Shown one piece after another: positions 6,777 to 7,424 of a stretch of DNA of 7,424 nucleotides (position 1 is the first letter of the stretch; each line of letters opens with the position of its first letter). The position numbers were made by a program, and so were the translations under genes. The stretch comes from Thermodesulfovibrio sp. (GTDB lineage: Bacteria > Nitrospirota > Thermodesulfovibrionia > Thermodesulfovibrionales > Thermodesulfovibrionaceae), in assembly GCA_026415595.1 (NCBI GenBank), contig JAOAGU010000044.1, positions 1 through 7,424 of the forward strand, given 5' to 3'. Below the pieces are notes generated by a model. The model did no database searches. It was not told where the DNA came from and saw nothing but the letters and a program-made list of their open reading frames with translations.

Positions 6777-6813
6777 TTGACCAAAGTCGTATTCATGTGG
6801 CATAAAATTTGTT
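6777..6813 (+). promoter_or_regulatory. Candidate pseudopilin promoter (sigma-70 or sigma-54 type)
   Basis: Two overlapping readings are possible. Sigma-70: TTGACC at 6777-6782 (5 of 6 to consensus), an 18-nt spacer, then CATAAA at 6801-6806 preceded by a TG (6798-6799), giving a start near 6813. Sigma-54: TGGCAT, five bases, TTGTT at 6798-6813, close to TGGCAC-N5-TTGCW but with T in place of the C of the -12 GC, giving a start near 6824. Both would leave a short leader containing the AGGAGG site. Pilin genes are sigma-54 controlled in several bacteria. The sequence cannot decide between them. Confidence 0.4.
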
Positions 6814-6833
6814 ATTATGAAAAAAAGACAGAA

Positions 6834-6839
6834 AGGAGG
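6834..6839 (+). promoter_or_regulatory. Ribosome binding site of the pseudopilin gene
   Basis: AGGAGG (within AAAGGAGG) lies 5 nt before the ATG at 6845. It is the strongest Shine-Dalgarno in the window and fixes the start of the pilin-like gene, in contrast to the weak or absent sites before mtnA and the FAD dehydrogenase gene. Confidence 0.85.
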
Positions 6840-6844
6840 CTGTT

Positions 6845-7424
6845 ATGAGGTATTTAAGAACTAACAGAGGTTTTACTTTGGTGGAGTTGGCGATTGTTTT
6901 GGTTATCATTGGAATCATTCTGGGAGCGGTTCTTAAGGGACAGGAGCTAATTTATAATGCGAAAGTAAAGAGAGTTCAGAGTCAAATTAAAGAATTTGTA
7001 GCAGCTTTTTATACTTATTATGATAAATATGGATACTATCCTGGTGATGACCCTGCAGCGTCAGCAAAGTGGGCTGGAGTACCAAACGGTAACGGTAATG
7101 GTTTAGTTGAAGGAGGGTATTGTGATACTGCAGGGGAAGAGTCATGCAATTTATGGAGACATTTGAGATATGGAAACATAATAAGTGGCGATCCTGCTGA
7201 TACCAATCCTGCTACTTTATTACCTAAGCATGCTTTTGGTGGTAATTTAGATATGTTCACGGGTACTTACACGGTTGGGGGTGTAACACGGTCTGGATTA
7301 TGGATAACCTTAAGAAATATAGAAGCTACAGCAGCAGCCGCAATTGACAGGGCTATGGATGATGGGAAATGTACTACAGGTTCAATTGCACGATATGCTG
7401 GAACAGCATGTAATGGTACTGACT
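6845..7424 (+). CDS. Type IV pilin-like / type II secretion pseudopilin (prepilin-type, partial)
   Basis: The frame is open for 193 codons from the ATG to the right edge, so the C-terminus is missing. It begins with a short charged leader, MRYLRTNRG, then FTLVELAIVLVIIGIILGAV: the class III prepilin signal, to be cut by prepilin peptidase after G9 and N-methylated on F10, with the conserved glutamate at mature position 5 (E14). The hydrophobic helix (about 10-30) anchors the subunit in the inner membrane before assembly. The globular part contains YGYYPGDDP (62-70), NGNGNG (81-86) and WRHLRYGNIISG (104-115), features I associate with a GspG/H-like prepilin-type family, and ends with a DRAMDDG segment (168-174). 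Cysteine pairs C93/C101 and C176/C189 may form disulfides outside the cytoplasm. It may serve in a type IV pilus, secretion or uptake system; no assembly genes are in the window to decide. It is transcribed divergently from the mtnA cluster. Confidence 0.9.
   Translation, partial: MRYLRTNRGFTLVELAIVLVIIGIILGAVLKGQELIYNAKVKRVQSQIKEFVAAFYTYYDKYGYYPGDDPAASAKWAGVPNGNGNGLVEGGYCDTAGEESCNLWRHLRYGNIISGDPADTNPATLLPKHAFGGNLDMFTGTYTVGGVTRSGLWITLRNIEATAAAAIDRAMDDGKCTTGSIARYAGTACNGTD

Larger units (their letters stand above)
6644..6844. other. Divergent intergenic region between mtnA and the pseudopilin gene
   Basis: About 200 AT-rich bases lie between the divergent genes. Besides the two main promoter candidates there are further -10-like words: plus-strand TATAAT at 6717-6722 with TTGTTT 18 nt upstream (6693-6698), and minus-strand TATAAT at 6759-6754 with no good -35. 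Short palindromes AAAAGCTTTT (6673-6682) and CCTTATAAGG (6764-6773) could be operator half-sites but are too short to call. I see no conserved riboswitch, small RNA or small coding frame with a ribosome binding site. Confidence 0.4.

Noticed and set aside
7036..7260. Minus-strand open frame of 74 codons opposite the pseudopilin gene
   Set aside because: The plus strand encodes a recognisable prepilin with an excellent ribosome binding site; the reverse frame has no family features.
1..7424. CRISPR array, tRNA, rRNA, insertion sequence or defence island
   Set aside because: No regularly spaced repeats, cloverleaf-like sequence, transposase or defence-family motifs were seen on either strand; the genes are core metabolism.

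Overview
The window is an AT-rich bacterial segment. It carries one long minus-strand gene cluster (positions 1 to about 6630) and, divergent from it, the first part of a plus-strand pseudopilin gene (6845 to the right edge). The pilin-like gene has a clean Shine-Dalgarno sequence, and the CobA-HemD fusion, the COG2509-type flavoprotein and the long-chain prenyl synthase fit an anaerobic or thermophilic Gram-negative-type bacterium. My best guess, from general resemblance only, is the Thermodesulfovibrio/Nitrospirota group.

In transcription order on the minus strand the cluster reads: mtnA (methylthioribose-1-phosphate isomerase), a long-chain polyprenyl diphosphate synthase, surE (nucleotidase), an FAD-dependent dehydrogenase, pcm (protein isoaspartate methyltransferase), a cobA-hemD fusion (uroporphyrinogen III methyltransferase and synthase), and the start of another flavoprotein that leaves the window at the left edge. 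Most junctions overlap (4, 23, 8 and 19 nt) or are 1 nt apart. The only real gap is 60 nt between pcm and cobA-hemD. The arrangement looks like one transcription unit with translational coupling. It joins housekeeping jobs (methionine salvage, quinone side chain, nucleotide and protein repair, siroheme/heme) rather than a single pathway. SurE and Pcm are often neighbours in other bacteria; here the FAD dehydrogenase sits between them.

The divergent intergenic region (about 6629 to 6844) holds two plausible promoters. An extended -10 element lies directly in front of mtnA and would start the mRNA exactly on an ATG, making it leaderless. A second promoter lies in front of the pseudopilin and fits either a sigma-70 or a sigma-54 reading. 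No tRNA, rRNA, CRISPR array, insertion sequence or convincing intrinsic terminator was seen.

I found no undescribed multi-gene system; this is mostly a core-gene region. The most unusual item is a palindromic, repeat-like element of about 105 bp lying in frame inside the hemD half of the fusion. It adds roughly 35 residues to the enzyme, much as Rickettsia palindromic elements do inside coding genes.
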